Source of the DNA: Halomarina salina
GTDB lineage: Archaea; Halobacteriota; Halobacteria; Halobacteriales; Haloarculaceae
Direction: 5' to 3'
Length of the DNA: 64,000 bases
Assembly: GCF_023074835.1 (NCBI RefSeq)
Contig: NZ_JALLGW010000005.1
Location: forward strand, 1-64,000
Below the pieces are notes generated by a model. The model searched no databases. It was not told where the DNA came from and saw nothing but the letters and a program-made list of their open reading frames with translations. Position 1 is the stretch's first letter; every line of letters starts with the position of its first letter. The translations under genes were made by a program, and so were the position numbers. Positions 54,582 to 63,348 of the stretch are shown here, in pieces.

Positions 54582-54933
54582 ACTGTTGTTCCATATGCGT
54601 CTCACCCGTATGAGGACTCGTTGACTACATTGAATGTGGAACTACATCCACCACATTCTGGTCCGCACGATATCGACCGGAGCACAGGCTGCTTCTGGGG
54701 GGTCGTGGTCGACGGTTCGGGAGGCTGAGGCGCTGCTCGGCGGCTTCATGTCCAGTTTTCGAAAGAGAGTTTAGTTGGAATTCTGAGTTCGATCGGTAGG
54801 GAACTCGGGGGTGCTAGGGTTCGTTACAGTTCAGGACACAACCGGGTAACGGGGAGTACCGTTATCGAGGTCTGTCGAATCTGAGCCTGAATCCGAACCT
54901 GAGTGCGGGTATCAGCTGTGCTCATACACATAC
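54582..54933. other. gap with operator site 3
   Basis: Besides the operator (54625-54661), nothing is recognised. The genes on either side are both leftward. Confidence 0.5.
54625..54661 (-). promoter_or_regulatory. palindromic operator, site 3
   Basis: CTACATTGAATGTGG followed by ACTACATCCACCACATTC. The first part is the inverse of TACATTCAATGTGG-type sequence at site 1; ACTACATCC is shared with site 2. Upstream of the UPF0212-family gene. Confidence 0.55.
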
Positions 54934-57165
54934 TCAGGCAGCTCCTCCGTCGAGTGACTCGGTGTACTCGGTGAGACGCTGTTCGGTGTATTCCTTACAA
55001 CTCTCAACACCAGCGCGTGCCAGGCAGAGTGGGTGGAATCGAGACGCTACGACCGGATCGTAGTTCATGTCTTCATTCCGGACACCACAAACCCAACACG
55101 ACGAGGGGTCACGAGACGAGTCGCCGTTCACGAATCTCATCAACGCGTTTGCCTTGAAGAGACCGAGTGCCTCAGGGTGGTCCTTGAGGAATCGGCGATT
55201 TCGCTTCATCTGACGCTCTTGATGTGCGAGCTGTTTGCGTTCAGTAATTGCTTGAACACGGTCGGAGACACGAGCGAGTTCGTCTTCGATGAGCGTCTCG
55301 ACCAGCACTGGCGAAGGCCAGGTTGTCGAAACGTCACCAGAGAACTTCGCAGCGGAACTCCGGGGAACAGCCTCACCAGCATCAGACGATTGCGACGACT
55401 GACTAACACGCTGAGGTGTCGCAGGCGTCGAGCGAGTCGATGGGGTGACCGGTGCACGCTCGAGAATCTGAATCTCGGATTCCCAACGCGAGTCGAGCTT
55501 CGGTTGACCTTGATACGTCTGGTTGGACTTCTTGTACGGTAACTTGAAGTCAACCAGGCGGACCACGTCACCTTCGTTCGGCTCGGTGAGAATCTTCTTC
55601 GAGATGATTACTTCTCCATCGGCGTCATCCGGGTCGGCCGTTGATGCAGTAATCTCCTCTTCGCTTGACTCCCAGACAGAGACACGAACTTCATCCTCGC
55701 GGCGATCTCCATCCTTGACGATCATCCCGAATTTCAATCCAGGGACGTCAGCATGGTAGACCTTCTTCACGACGCCTTGCGTGGTGAGATAGCCTTTTGA
55801 GGACCAGAGGTTCGCCTGTAGAATCGCGTTGATTCGCAGGACATTCCTCGGGTTCGTTGCTTCGTCTTCGAGGAGTCTGAGGAAGGCCGACGTCACATCT
55901 TGTCCATCCAACACACCCTGTGCAAGATTAGACGCGATTTCGACGGGTCGGCGACGAATCTCGTGGACGGTCTCAGCCTGTAGCAATCTGCGTGCTTCGG
56001 CCAAGACCTCCTCACGAAGTTCGGAATCCTCGGCGGCGAGCTCCCGAAGGGGCTCGGCGAGGTCGTAGAGCTGCTGGGCGACGGTCTGTTCACGACGCTC
56101 AGGAGCAACACCAGCACACGCGCTACGATAGCAAGCGAGCAATTCGGTGTGTGCATCCAACGTCGCAGCCAGGCCAGTCAGGTGTCCAGCAGCGTCAATT
56201 CCCGCAGAGACTCTCTTCAGCTCTGCATCCAACGCCAGTCGGCGCTCGATACCAGGAATCGACGACCGAGAGTACTCCGCTGGATTCGCAACGAGAGTCC
56301 GGAGTGCGACTAACTCCCCAGAGGGAAGCGTCACTTCCAGGTCGTCCGTTCCGACACCCTCTGCCTCGCGTGGCGTCTGCTCATCCTCGGGGATGATCTT
56401 CAGCGCACGCAGTCGGCGAGTGTGTGCATCCAGCTGGTCTTCAGGGACGAGTGTTCGTCCAAGGCGCACCGGAACATCCGTCGAACTGATGGGGTCGTAC
56501 TCATCGAAGCCAGACGCCGTGCCCGTCAACTGATCGCCAGTCGGGTCGGTCAGGCGGTCGTGGCCCATGTAGATGTACTGCCCACGTGCGATGACATCAG
56601 ATTCAGAGAGCGCATCAGCGGGTCGTCCGCAAGCGTTCATCTCAGTCCTCCGCTCATCACTCCGAGACGCGACCATCGGTTGGTCATCGTACCAGCCGTA
56701 GACGCCCTCGGATTCACGTTCGAGTTCGAGTTCAGAACCGGACTCGTGCGCACCAGTACGCTCGGACTCACGCTCGAAGTCGACACCGGCATCGACATCG
56801 ACGAGGACGTCGACATCGGTGTCGAATTCGGAGTCAGATTCGGTGGTCGAGTGTTGTCCATCCACAGTGCCACGGAACTCACGCTCTGTCGAGAGTGCGG
56901 ACGGCGAGTGGGAACTCGCGTCTGCGTTCGTGTCTGCATCGAGGTTGAGCCACCGACGAATCGTCGGGGATTCCACTCCGTCGTCGAGACGGCGGATCTC
57001 CTCGGTGGAGAGGCGAACCGTCGCCGGGAATCCGTGGTCTGCCGCCTTTGAGACCAGGCGAACAGTGTGGGTGGGGTGCTCATTTTCGGTGTTGTGTTCG
57101 ATTTCGGTACTGCCGCTCTGCTGTCCGTCCTCGGTGAGGTCGGACCTGTCGGTGTATCCACTCAT
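54934..57165 (-). CDS. OB-fold protein with C-terminal zinc motif
   Basis: 743 residues from MSGYTDRSDLTEDGQQSGST. The N-terminal 250 residues are disordered and acidic. Residues about 250-480 are helical (LRALKIIPEDEQTPRE, YDLAEPLRELAAEDSELREE). An OB-fold-like segment follows at about 500-620 (LTTQGVVKKVYHADVPGLKF, EVRVSVWESSEEE, GDVVRLVDFKLPYKKSNQTY). Near the end CWVCGVRNEDMNYD then FHPLCLARAG is a likely zinc-binding C-x2-C / H-x3-C site. OB fold plus zinc site suggests a ssDNA- or RNA-binding protein, in keeping with the RPA genes nearby. Family not recognised. Confidence 0.65.
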   Translation of the reverse strand: MSGYTDRSDLTEDGQQSGSTEIEHNTENEHPTHTVRLVSKAADHGFPATVRLSTEEIRRLDDGVESPTIRRWLNLDADTNADASSHSPSALSTEREFRGTVDGQHSTTESDSEFDTDVDVLVDVDAGVDFERESERTGAHESGSELELERESEGVYGWYDDQPMVASRSDERRTEMNACGRPADALSESDVIARGQYIYMGHDRLTDPTGDQLTGTASGFDEYDPISSTDVPVRLGRTLVPEDQLDAHTRRLRALKIIPEDEQTPREAEGVGTDDLEVTLPSGELVALRTLVANPAEYSRSSIPGIERRLALDAELKRVSAGIDAAGHLTGLAATLDAHTELLACYRSACAGVAPERREQTVAQQLYDLAEPLRELAAEDSELREEVLAEARRLLQAETVHEIRRRPVEIASNLAQGVLDGQDVTSAFLRLLEDEATNPRNVLRINAILQANLWSSKGYLTTQGVVKKVYHADVPGLKFGMIVKDGDRREDEVRVSVWESSEEEITASTADPDDADGEVIISKKILTEPNEGDVVRLVDFKLPYKKSNQTYQGQPKLDSRWESEIQILERAPVTPSTRSTPATPQRVSQSSQSSDAGEAVPRSSAAKFSGDVSTTWPSPVLVETLIEDELARVSDRVQAITERKQLAHQERQMKRNRRFLKDHPEALGLFKANALMRFVNGDSSRDPSSCWVCGVRNEDMNYDPVVASRFHPLCLARAGVESCKEYTEQRLTEYTESLDGGAA

Positions 57166-57438
57166 AACAAGCTCGAAAAGCGCCGTGCTTTCCACTCTCA
57201 GAGACGCGAACAGCGATGATAACTGTATCGTGGTATCCCTGCGCTGTCTGTCGGTTTTCTGTTGAAGACCCCCGCAATTCCGCGTACATTCAACGGGCCT
57301 CCGGTGCGCGAAGGACGACCGCCCGCGAACGCCCACGTCGAACAGAAGCGATCAGGACGGATACTCGCTCATAGAACGGCGCTCCCGCTCGCCGAAAGTA
57401 GAGTGGAAAGGCGAGTTTGCCTTTCCGAGCTTGTTATG
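57163..57438. repeat. inverted duplication of a 5' leader
   Basis: CATAACAAGCTCG at 57163-57175 (start codon and leader of the leftward gene) has a perfect inverse, CGAGCTTGTTATG, at 57426-57438, leading into a rightward ATG. Both leaders also carry a small stem next to it: GGAAAGGC/GCCTTTCC at 57405-57426, and AAAGC/GCTTT at 57177-57191. Confidence 0.6.
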
Positions 57439-57547
57439 ATGAGCCGTTCAAGGCTCAATGTAGCTACTCTACGCCCGGATATAACGATATCGTCGAGGGA
57501 CCTCGAAGATGGAACTATACATCGCTGGTTCTGTTGGTAGTCGAGTC
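57166..57547. other. gap between the OB-fold gene and the TumE-like gene
   Basis: Holds the leader duplication and a small rightward frame (57436-57540). Nothing else recognised. Confidence 0.45.
57436..57540 (+). CDS. possible 34-residue peptide after duplicated leader
   Basis: MMSRSRLNVATLRPDITISS... ending IHRWFCW. It follows a leader matching that of the leftward 743-residue protein gene, which is the main reason to note it. The composition is basic, unlike most halophile proteins, so it may be a truncated or false gene. Confidence 0.25.
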   Translation: MMSRSRLNVATLRPDITISSRDLEDGTIHRWFCW

Positions 57548-58030
57548 TCAAGGAGGATTGCTTCCAGCGTTCAGCGGGTCATATGACTGGTTGTGGTAGG
57601 CGACGCGCCAGAGTTTGAGCACAGCACGAGTAACCAGTGCCTCCGGTGACTGCTTGATGCAGGACTCCTCAACCTCGTTCGGGTCTGAACTCGCATTAGG
57701 TGGTGGGTGATAATGCTCGAGACCAGGCACGTGGATATAGTCTCCATCGTGTGGATGCTTTCCCCACCGGAAGTTCACGCCCTTGGAGTCGGTATAGTGA
57801 AACTTGTAGTCTCCACGGATTGTCCACTGAACGTCAATTCGACCACTCTCGGCCTCACAAAGGCCATCCTCGAGGCTGATCTCAAGTACAGATGGGTTGA
57901 GATAGTCGTCGAGCGAAGGTTTCGCGAGTGGCTCTGTCTCGTCGATAATATCGCGGATTGTGATCAGGGCCGATCGGTCAATCGGCCCACGGAGCGAGTG
58001 GCTCTCCTCCGTTCCAGCTGGCTTCGACAT
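57548..58030 (-). CDS. TumE-like (DUF6516) toxin candidate
   Basis: 160 residues. Core features: VLEISLEDGLCEAESGRIDV, YKFHYTDSKGVNFRWGKHPH and HVPGLEHYHPPPNASSDPNE, matching TumE/DUF6516 proteins (the Y-x-H-Y...R-W...PH...HHP pattern). Ends PLNAGSNPP. Paired 3 bases after the HTH gene, in the order regulator then toxin. TumE proteins act as toxins in TA pairs; here that is inferred. Confidence 0.65.
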   Translation of the reverse strand: MSKPAGTEESHSLRGPIDRSALITIRDIIDETEPLAKPSLDDYLNPSVLEISLEDGLCEAESGRIDVQWTIRGDYKFHYTDSKGVNFRWGKHPHDGDYIHVPGLEHYHPPPNASSDPNEVEESCIKQSPEALVTRAVLKLWRVAYHNQSYDPLNAGSNPP

Positions 58031-58033
58031 CGA

Positions 58034-58621
58034 CTAGGCCGAAATGCTGCGGTCGGTCGAGCGACGATCGCCATCGACGAATCGTTCAGCATTCGCGATC
58101 GAGAGGGCTGCGTTTGCGAACGCGAGGTTGCGCCGGAGCGTCTGCCACTCTTGAATCGTCTCCGAATCGATAGCCTGCTGATCCGAGGCTATGTCTCCGA
58201 GTGTCTGGTTCGTCTGCTCGACGGCTAGCTCTTCGGGCGAATCAACGCCGTATTCAGAGCGATACTCGTTGAGCTGATCGCGCATCTCGCCGATACGCGT
58301 GACGAGTTCATCCGTCGAGACGTGCTCGAGGATATCTGCCGCCTGCTCAACGACGAGCGATTCAGGGGACCGGCGGTAAGTTGTGCCACCGTGTTCGCCG
58401 GTAGCCGTTACGACGAATCCCTCGTCGGCGAGTGCATTGAGGTGCTTTCGAGCCGTCTTCGGCGAGGTGAGAGCGTCCTCGGCGACGGTGTCTGCCGACA
58501 CGGGTGAATACGTGTGGGCGATAACGTGGCGGACACGCTCGTAAGGTGTCGTCTCCTCCTTCCAATCCTCTCGGACCTCCTCGTTGATATCCGCGAACTC
58601 GGCCGGCGCTCGATCACTCAT
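58034..58621 (-). CDS. winged-HTH protein, TumE partner
   Basis: 195 residues from MSDRAPAEFADINEEVREDW. Winged helix at about 25-95: TTPYERVRHVIAHTYSPVSA, LTSPKTARKHLNALADEGFV, TYRRSPESLVVE. Then a long helical part (TDELVTRIGEMRDQLNEYRS). Acidic N-terminus. Likely antitoxin and autorepressor of the pair with the TumE-like gene. Confidence 0.75.
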   Translation of the reverse strand: MSDRAPAEFADINEEVREDWKEETTPYERVRHVIAHTYSPVSADTVAEDALTSPKTARKHLNALADEGFVVTATGEHGGTTYRRSPESLVVEQAADILEHVSTDELVTRIGEMRDQLNEYRSEYGVDSPEELAVEQTNQTLGDIASDQQAIDSETIQEWQTLRRNLAFANAALSIANAERFVDGDRRSTDRSISA

Positions 58622-58823
58622 ACTGGTTCCTTTGTGGTGCGGGAATATAGTATTTTGCCACGGGACTATGTTACCCAACCTCCGCATCCTGTCGTCCACT
58701 CTCGGTCGTTCCGGGCTCCACGTCACATACGCTGTTCGAGAAGCCCTGTGAGGACTGTACCAAGTTGTGTCGCTGGTAATCGAACTCCGCCTCCACAGAC
58801 CGGGCTCGGCTAGCTCTCGCTCA

Positions 58824-58851
58824 GTATTGGCCCCCCAAGGGGGCCGAGGGG
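58824..58851 (+). promoter_or_regulatory. GTATTGG hairpin element 6
   Basis: GTATTGGCCCCCCAAGGG... followed by CCGAGGGG. Ends 66 bases before the OB/TFIIS-ribbon gene. The adjoining gene on the left is divergent, so this copy cannot be a 3' terminator. Confidence 0.65.
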
Positions 58852-58917
58852 AGTTCGAGAGGAGGATGGCCGACAGCCGTCCGCCTCCCGAATCATCCAC
58901 CACGGAGTGACCTACCG

Positions 58918-60648
58918 ATGACATACTACCACGACGGACAGCAACGCCTCTCGAACAGCGACGTCGAACAAGACGACCGCTTCGACGAACTCCGGCTACG
59001 CGGGCTCTACGAAAGCCCCCATCTCGAAAGCGACTGCCTCGGCGTCCGACTCGAGAACGCAGGTGAGCTCATGATGGCCGCCCGGACCCAGCCCGAATAC
59101 GACGAGTTCGGCCTTGAAATCGAAGGTACCGGAGAACAGGCACTCGACGCCTACTGGGTCGGCGCAAGCCTCCGCACCACCCAAGCCCGCGACATCGATC
59201 CGATGGACCTCACCGACGAGGACCTCACCGGACTCCCACTCGAAGCCCAAGAACGCCTCCATGGACTTCGTGAAGAGCGGAAACGCCAGCGAGCGAAAGC
59301 CCTCGCCGCCCACGTCGCGGGCATCGACCGCGAGACACGGCGCCGGGAGGAACTCCTCAGTGAGTGCCGCGAGCGCCGTGCCGACTACAACGACCGCGTC
59401 ATCGGCGACAACATCCACTCCTACGACCCCTTCGAGCATCTCGACGAGGAAACCACACAGCGCGTTCACGACGCTGCTGACCGAATCACCGACCGGCTCG
59501 TCACGCCCCCGAACAAGACCATCATCGAACACCGCCTCGGCAGCAAGGTCGCCCGGGGGCAGGACCTCTTCACCGCCCAATCGAACGTCCTCGACGAACT
59601 CTACCAGGAAGCGGGCGTCATCCAGCCCATCTCCTCAGTGCCGATCATCCCCTCGAAGTACAACCTCGAAGCCGACATCCAGGGGACCGTCACGCGACTC
59701 TGGCAACCCAAGTCCCGCACCCAACAGCAGGTCGGCCTCATCGAAGACGACACCGGGACCATCAAATTCACCGTCTGGACGAAATCCAGTCAGGGAACCA
59801 TCCTCCACGAAGGCGACCTCGTGCGCGTTGTCGCCGGGAAAGTCGGGAAATACCAGGGACAGGCGACGCTCGCCGCCGACTCCGAGACTCGCATCACGGT
59901 CATCGAGGCCGGCGACGGGCCAGCGCCACGCGGCGACATCCCCAACGTCGACTGGGCGAAATACGCCAAACGAAATCGCGAACGCGGCATCGAACAACCG
60001 TTCCAGCGACACGGCGGCTGCTCGATCCCCGCCCTTGGGACACCCGGTGTGCAGGAAGTCTCTCGTCCCGTCCACACGCCGGTCGACCGTCTCGACGCCG
60101 AACAGAGCGGGCAGATGGACGCCCACGAATGGCTCAAAGCCACCGAGATATTCGACGAAGACGGCGACGTCCCACTCCCGACCTGGTGGCGCGAACAAGC
60201 CACCGTCGTCTCCGTCCTCGTCGACGCCGACCGTGACGCGATTCACGCCGCCGTCCACGACGTCATCGCCACCTCGCAGCCCGACTCGACGTCCGTCCCA
60301 GACCATCCCGTCCCACAGGGCAAGCGCCGCCTCTGGGCGCTCGTGCGAAACCTCGACCACTTCGGAACCGCACTCGAGGACGAGGACTCGGACGCTACCG
60401 ACCAGTCCATAGAAGCCACCGAGGACGCCAGCACGAACGCGCTTACCGGCGTCACGACTCCCGACACCCCCGAGACAACGGCGACGACAGAGCCGAGCCT
60501 CGGCCTGCCCACGACCACCTGCCGGTGTCCCGAGTGCTCCCACGACCGGGCGCACTACCGGCTCGTCCAACTCCGCTCTATCGACGAGCCACCGACCAGA
60601 CTCCTCTCGTGTGCCAGTTGCGGCCAGCGCTGGCGCGATGACAGCTAA
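58918..60648 (+). CDS. OB-fold (RPA-like) protein with TFIIS-type zinc ribbon
   Basis: 576 residues. N-terminal charged helical region (about 105-160 coiled coil: EERKRQRAKALAAHVAGIDR). OB fold at about 247-330: YNLEADIQGTVTRLWQPKSR, QVGLIEDDTGTIKFTVWTKS, VRVVAGKVGKYQGQATLAAD, close to haloarchaeal RPA. The C-terminus (535-576) is a TFIIS/RpoM-type ribbon: Cys537-x2-Cys540 (CPEC), LVQLRSIDEPPTR with the acidic pair Asp556-Glu557, and Cys565-x2-Cys568 (CASCGQRWRDD). In TFS/TFIIS the D-E pair enters RNA polymerase and triggers RNA cleavage. Fusion of this ribbon to an RPA-type OB fold is unusual; it could link transcription and ssDNA. Element 6 lies upstream. Confidence 0.8.
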   Translation: MTYYHDGQQRLSNSDVEQDDRFDELRLRGLYESPHLESDCLGVRLENAGELMMAARTQPEYDEFGLEIEGTGEQALDAYWVGASLRTTQARDIDPMDLTDEDLTGLPLEAQERLHGLREERKRQRAKALAAHVAGIDRETRRREELLSECRERRADYNDRVIGDNIHSYDPFEHLDEETTQRVHDAADRITDRLVTPPNKTIIEHRLGSKVARGQDLFTAQSNVLDELYQEAGVIQPISSVPIIPSKYNLEADIQGTVTRLWQPKSRTQQQVGLIEDDTGTIKFTVWTKSSQGTILHEGDLVRVVAGKVGKYQGQATLAADSETRITVIEAGDGPAPRGDIPNVDWAKYAKRNRERGIEQPFQRHGGCSIPALGTPGVQEVSRPVHTPVDRLDAEQSGQMDAHEWLKATEIFDEDGDVPLPTWWREQATVVSVLVDADRDAIHAAVHDVIATSQPDSTSVPDHPVPQGKRRLWALVRNLDHFGTALEDEDSDATDQSIEATEDASTNALTGVTTPDTPETTATTEPSLGLPTTTCRCPECSHDRAHYRLVQLRSIDEPPTRLLSCASCGQRWRDDS

Positions 60649-60660
60649 CCACCACTGTTC

Positions 60661-60725
60661 GATTCGGTTCGATTCGATACCGCTCGCCTCGTTTCGCCTC
60701 GATTCGACTCGCTTCGATTCCGCAC
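60661..60725. repeat. TTCGATTC simple repeats
   Basis: Irregular tandem TTCGATTC/CTCGATTCG units directly after the stop codon. Low-complexity; may be a decayed array. Confidence 0.4.
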
Positions 60726-60753
60726 CATCCACACCACGATTCACCAGACCCCC

Positions 60754-61035
60754 ATGTGCTCCAACACCAACTCCGACAGCGATAGCAACGACATCGAACC
60801 TGAATCCCTTCCCACCAACGAGGAGCTGTTCGACCTCTATATCGTCGACGGCGAAGACCCCTCGCGAGCGGTCAATCCCGACGACCGATACCGGCCTGAC
60901 TCGCCGGGGCCAGGCCCGACCGTCGGGACGCGCTTCGCCACGCTCCAAGACGGGTCGTTCGCCATTATCGAGCGTGCCGCCCTCGGCGGATGGATCAGCG
61001 CCGACGAAACCATAAGCCTCGAAGACGCTCGCTGA
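60754..61035 (+). CDS. 93-residue acidic hypothetical protein
   Basis: MCSNTNSDSDSNDIEPESLP, NEELFDLYIVDGEDPSRAVN, then FATLQDGSFAIIERAALGGW. Acidic, soluble. The FATLQDGSFAI segment occurs in small haloarchaeal proteins of unknown function, as far as I can judge. Between two ssDNA-binding genes. Confidence 0.6.
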   Translation: MCSNTNSDSDSNDIEPESLPTNEELFDLYIVDGEDPSRAVNPDDRYRPDSPGPGPTVGTRFATLQDGSFAIIERAALGGWISADETISLEDAR

Positions 61036-61084
61036 CCGAGCAGGACAGGACTCGCAGGCCGTCGCGACCAGCAACCCTCCCAGA

Positions 61085-61112
61085 GTTTTTGCTCCCCACG
61101 GGGGATGAGGGG
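61085..61112 (+). promoter_or_regulatory. hairpin element 7 (variant)
   Basis: GTTTTTGCTCCCCACGGGG... followed by ATGAGGGG. Same layout as the others. Ends 138 bases before the RPA gene. Confidence 0.6.
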
Positions 61113-61250
61113 AATCGGAGGAGAGACGAGAGATACCGTGTCTCGCACGGCTCTCGTGTGCCTCGTTCCGACGCTTCTCGGCCCGTCTCCCTCGTGGAGA
61201 AACTCCCCCAGAAGACACCTCAAACAGCCATCGAACCAAAACTCGAACCA

Positions 61251-62204
61251 ATGTCCACCAACGCAACACCCGCAGATTCGGCGGTCAACGCCTCCAGCGA
61301 CGACCTCGCGACGGCCGCGACCACCCTCATCGAACAGTTCCCCGACGATGCCGGCGATGAAGTCCTTCCGAGTGTCGACGATATCGTCACCCGGCTCGAC
61401 CAGATGGTCAACGGCTACAACGTGCCGCTCGAGGAGGCTACTCGCGCCACGCGCAACCACTACCTCGACGTGCTAGGCATCGAATACGACGACCTCGCAC
61501 TCCCCTCGCAGAGTGCCGGCGACACGACGCTCGACGAAATCAACACAGACGGCCAGTGGGTCAGCGTCACCGTCAAAGTCGTCGACCTATGGGAGCCGAC
61601 TAGCGACAGCATCGCCCAGGTCGGACTCATCGGCGACGAGAGCGGCCGACTCAAGTTCACCAAGTGGGCGAAAGCCGACCTTCCCGAACTCAAGGAGGAC
61701 GGCGTGTACCGTCTCTACAACGTCGTCACCAGCGAGTACGAAGGCCGCTACTCCATCAACCTCAACTCCCGATCGGTCATCGAACCCGTGGATGACGATA
61801 TCGAAGTCGGCAACAACGCCGAGGAGTTGACCATCGAGGCCCCGATGGTCGCGATCCAGTCCGGAAGCGGGCTCATCAAGCGCTGTCTCCACGACGGCTG
61901 TACGCGCGTCCTCCAGAACGGCCGGTGTGCCGAACACGGAACGGTCGAAGGCGAGTTCGACCTCCGAATCAAGGCCGTCTTCGACGACGGCGTGCGCGTC
62001 CAGCACGCCATCTTCGACAAGGAGGCGACCGAAGCCCTAGCCGACATCACCATCGAGGAGGCCAAACAGCAAGCGATGGACGCTCTCGATACGAGCGTCG
62101 TCGCGAACGACCTCACCGACGCCCTCGTCGGTCGCTACTACCGAGTCAGCGGCCGCGTCATCGGGAAATACCTGCTCGTCGATGAGGCCGACCCACTCCC
62201 GTAG
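61251..62204 (+). CDS. replication protein A (RPA), third locus
   Basis: 317 residues from MSTNATPADSAVNASSDDLA. Same plan as the other two RPAs: helical N-domain (VDDIVTRLDQMVNGYNVPLE), OB fold (QWVSVTVKVVDLWEPTSDSI, GRLKFTKWAKA), zinc motif CLHDGCTRVLQNGRCAEHG, second OB (FDLRIKAVFDDGVRVQHAIF, RYYRVSGRVIGKYLLVDEAD). Followed 37 bases later by Rpap. Hairpin element 7 upstream. Confidence 0.9.
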   Translation: MSTNATPADSAVNASSDDLATAATTLIEQFPDDAGDEVLPSVDDIVTRLDQMVNGYNVPLEEATRATRNHYLDVLGIEYDDLALPSQSAGDTTLDEINTDGQWVSVTVKVVDLWEPTSDSIAQVGLIGDESGRLKFTKWAKADLPELKEDGVYRLYNVVTSEYEGRYSINLNSRSVIEPVDDDIEVGNNAEELTIEAPMVAIQSGSGLIKRCLHDGCTRVLQNGRCAEHGTVEGEFDLRIKAVFDDGVRVQHAIFDKEATEALADITIEEAKQQAMDALDTSVVANDLTDALVGRYYRVSGRVIGKYLLVDEADPLP

Positions 62205-62241
62205 GCCCACGCCCCGCCACTACCCTCTCCAATTCACTATA

Positions 62242-63108
62242 ATGAGTAACTCAGCATCCACAGCCGACAGCAGTACCGACAGCAACAGCACCCAGCGACA
62301 GGGCCGACAGGTCGCAAAGCGCGCCTTCGCCGTCGAACTCAACGACGCAACCCACGTCTTCAAAGAGAGCGACGAGGAGCGGGCCCCGAACTTCGCGCTG
62401 CTCCCAAGCGGCGAGACCGCGAACCGCTACTTCCTCGTCGGGACCGTCACCGAAGTCAACGACGTTGGCAAGGACAGCGAATATTGGCAGGCCCGAATCG
62501 TCGATCCCACGGGCACGGTGTTCGTCTACGCTGGTCAGTACCAGCCCGACGTCACCGCGTTTCTCTCCGGCCTCGAACCCCCCGCGTACGTCGCCATCAC
62601 TGCCAAGCCCAGCACGTACGAAACCGACGACGGCAACGTGAACGTCTCACTCCGCCCCGAGACCATCACCCGCGTCGATGAAGCCACCCGCAACCAGTGG
62701 GTGCGCGAAACCATCGACCGGACGGCTGCCCGCCTCGACGCCTACGAGGACGACGACGGCAACGGCACGCCCCCGTACATCGCGATGAGCCGCGAACAGT
62801 ACGGGGACAACCTCTCACTCGAGGTCTACCGCAATGCCCTCAACGACGCTCGCGAAGACGTTGGGATGGACGCTGTCCCCTACGACGACGACACCGAGGG
62901 AGAGGTTGAGGTCGAGGCCGACACCAAGGGCGGCTCCACCCGCGTTTACGACGCCGACGACGCCGACCAGAGCGATGACGGCGACCACGACACTGACAGC
63001 AATATCGACAGCAACGGCGAGTCCGACCCCGAGGAGCTGACGGAAGAGGGGGCCATCGACGAAGCGGCCCTCGCCTCGGCCGTCGCCAACGCCGGCCTGG
63101 AGGAGTGA
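62242..63108 (+). CDS. RPA-associated protein (Rpap), third locus
   Basis: 288 residues from MSNSASTADSSTDSNSTQRQ. Core: QVAKRAFAVELNDATHVFKE, RAPNFALLPSGETANRYFLV, ARIVDPTGTVFVYAGQYQPD, AYVAITAKPSTYETDDGNVN, then helical ATRNQWVRETIDRTAARLDA. The last 80 residues are disordered and acidic, ending in a short helix (ALASAVANAGLEE). Works with the RPA encoded just upstream. Confidence 0.88.
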   Translation: MSNSASTADSSTDSNSTQRQGRQVAKRAFAVELNDATHVFKESDEERAPNFALLPSGETANRYFLVGTVTEVNDVGKDSEYWQARIVDPTGTVFVYAGQYQPDVTAFLSGLEPPAYVAITAKPSTYETDDGNVNVSLRPETITRVDEATRNQWVRETIDRTAARLDAYEDDDGNGTPPYIAMSREQYGDNLSLEVYRNALNDAREDVGMDAVPYDDDTEGEVEVEADTKGGSTRVYDADDADQSDDGDHDTDSNIDSNGESDPEELTEEGAIDEAALASAVANAGLEE

Positions 63109-63348
63109 TTCGTCGCAAGAGGCCTTCCACAACAGCACTCCGGCACGGTCGTTCTCTCTCAGGGGGATACGCAAGCATCCCACCCACGTCTCATCCGCGT
63201 TCGAGTAACCGAATCGAACGCGGGTGACACTCCACACGCGACGCCCATTTTTTGTACAGCGATGCTCCTCAATCTGAGTCGCCCCGCCCCACCAGCACGC
63301 CCACTTTGTCTCCCTCGAATCGGTGGAGGGCACCCGTCCGAATCACCA

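Noticed and set aside
43793-61112. Hairpin elements as simple transcription terminators
   Set aside because: Archaeal termination relies on T-runs and not on hairpins; there is no T-run after the stem, and copy 6 lies between divergent genes.
59635-61269. A 544-residue minus-strand frame across the OB/TFIIS gene and the next small gene
   Set aside because: Spans two plus-strand genes with recognisable domains and the intergenic hairpin; no domain of its own.
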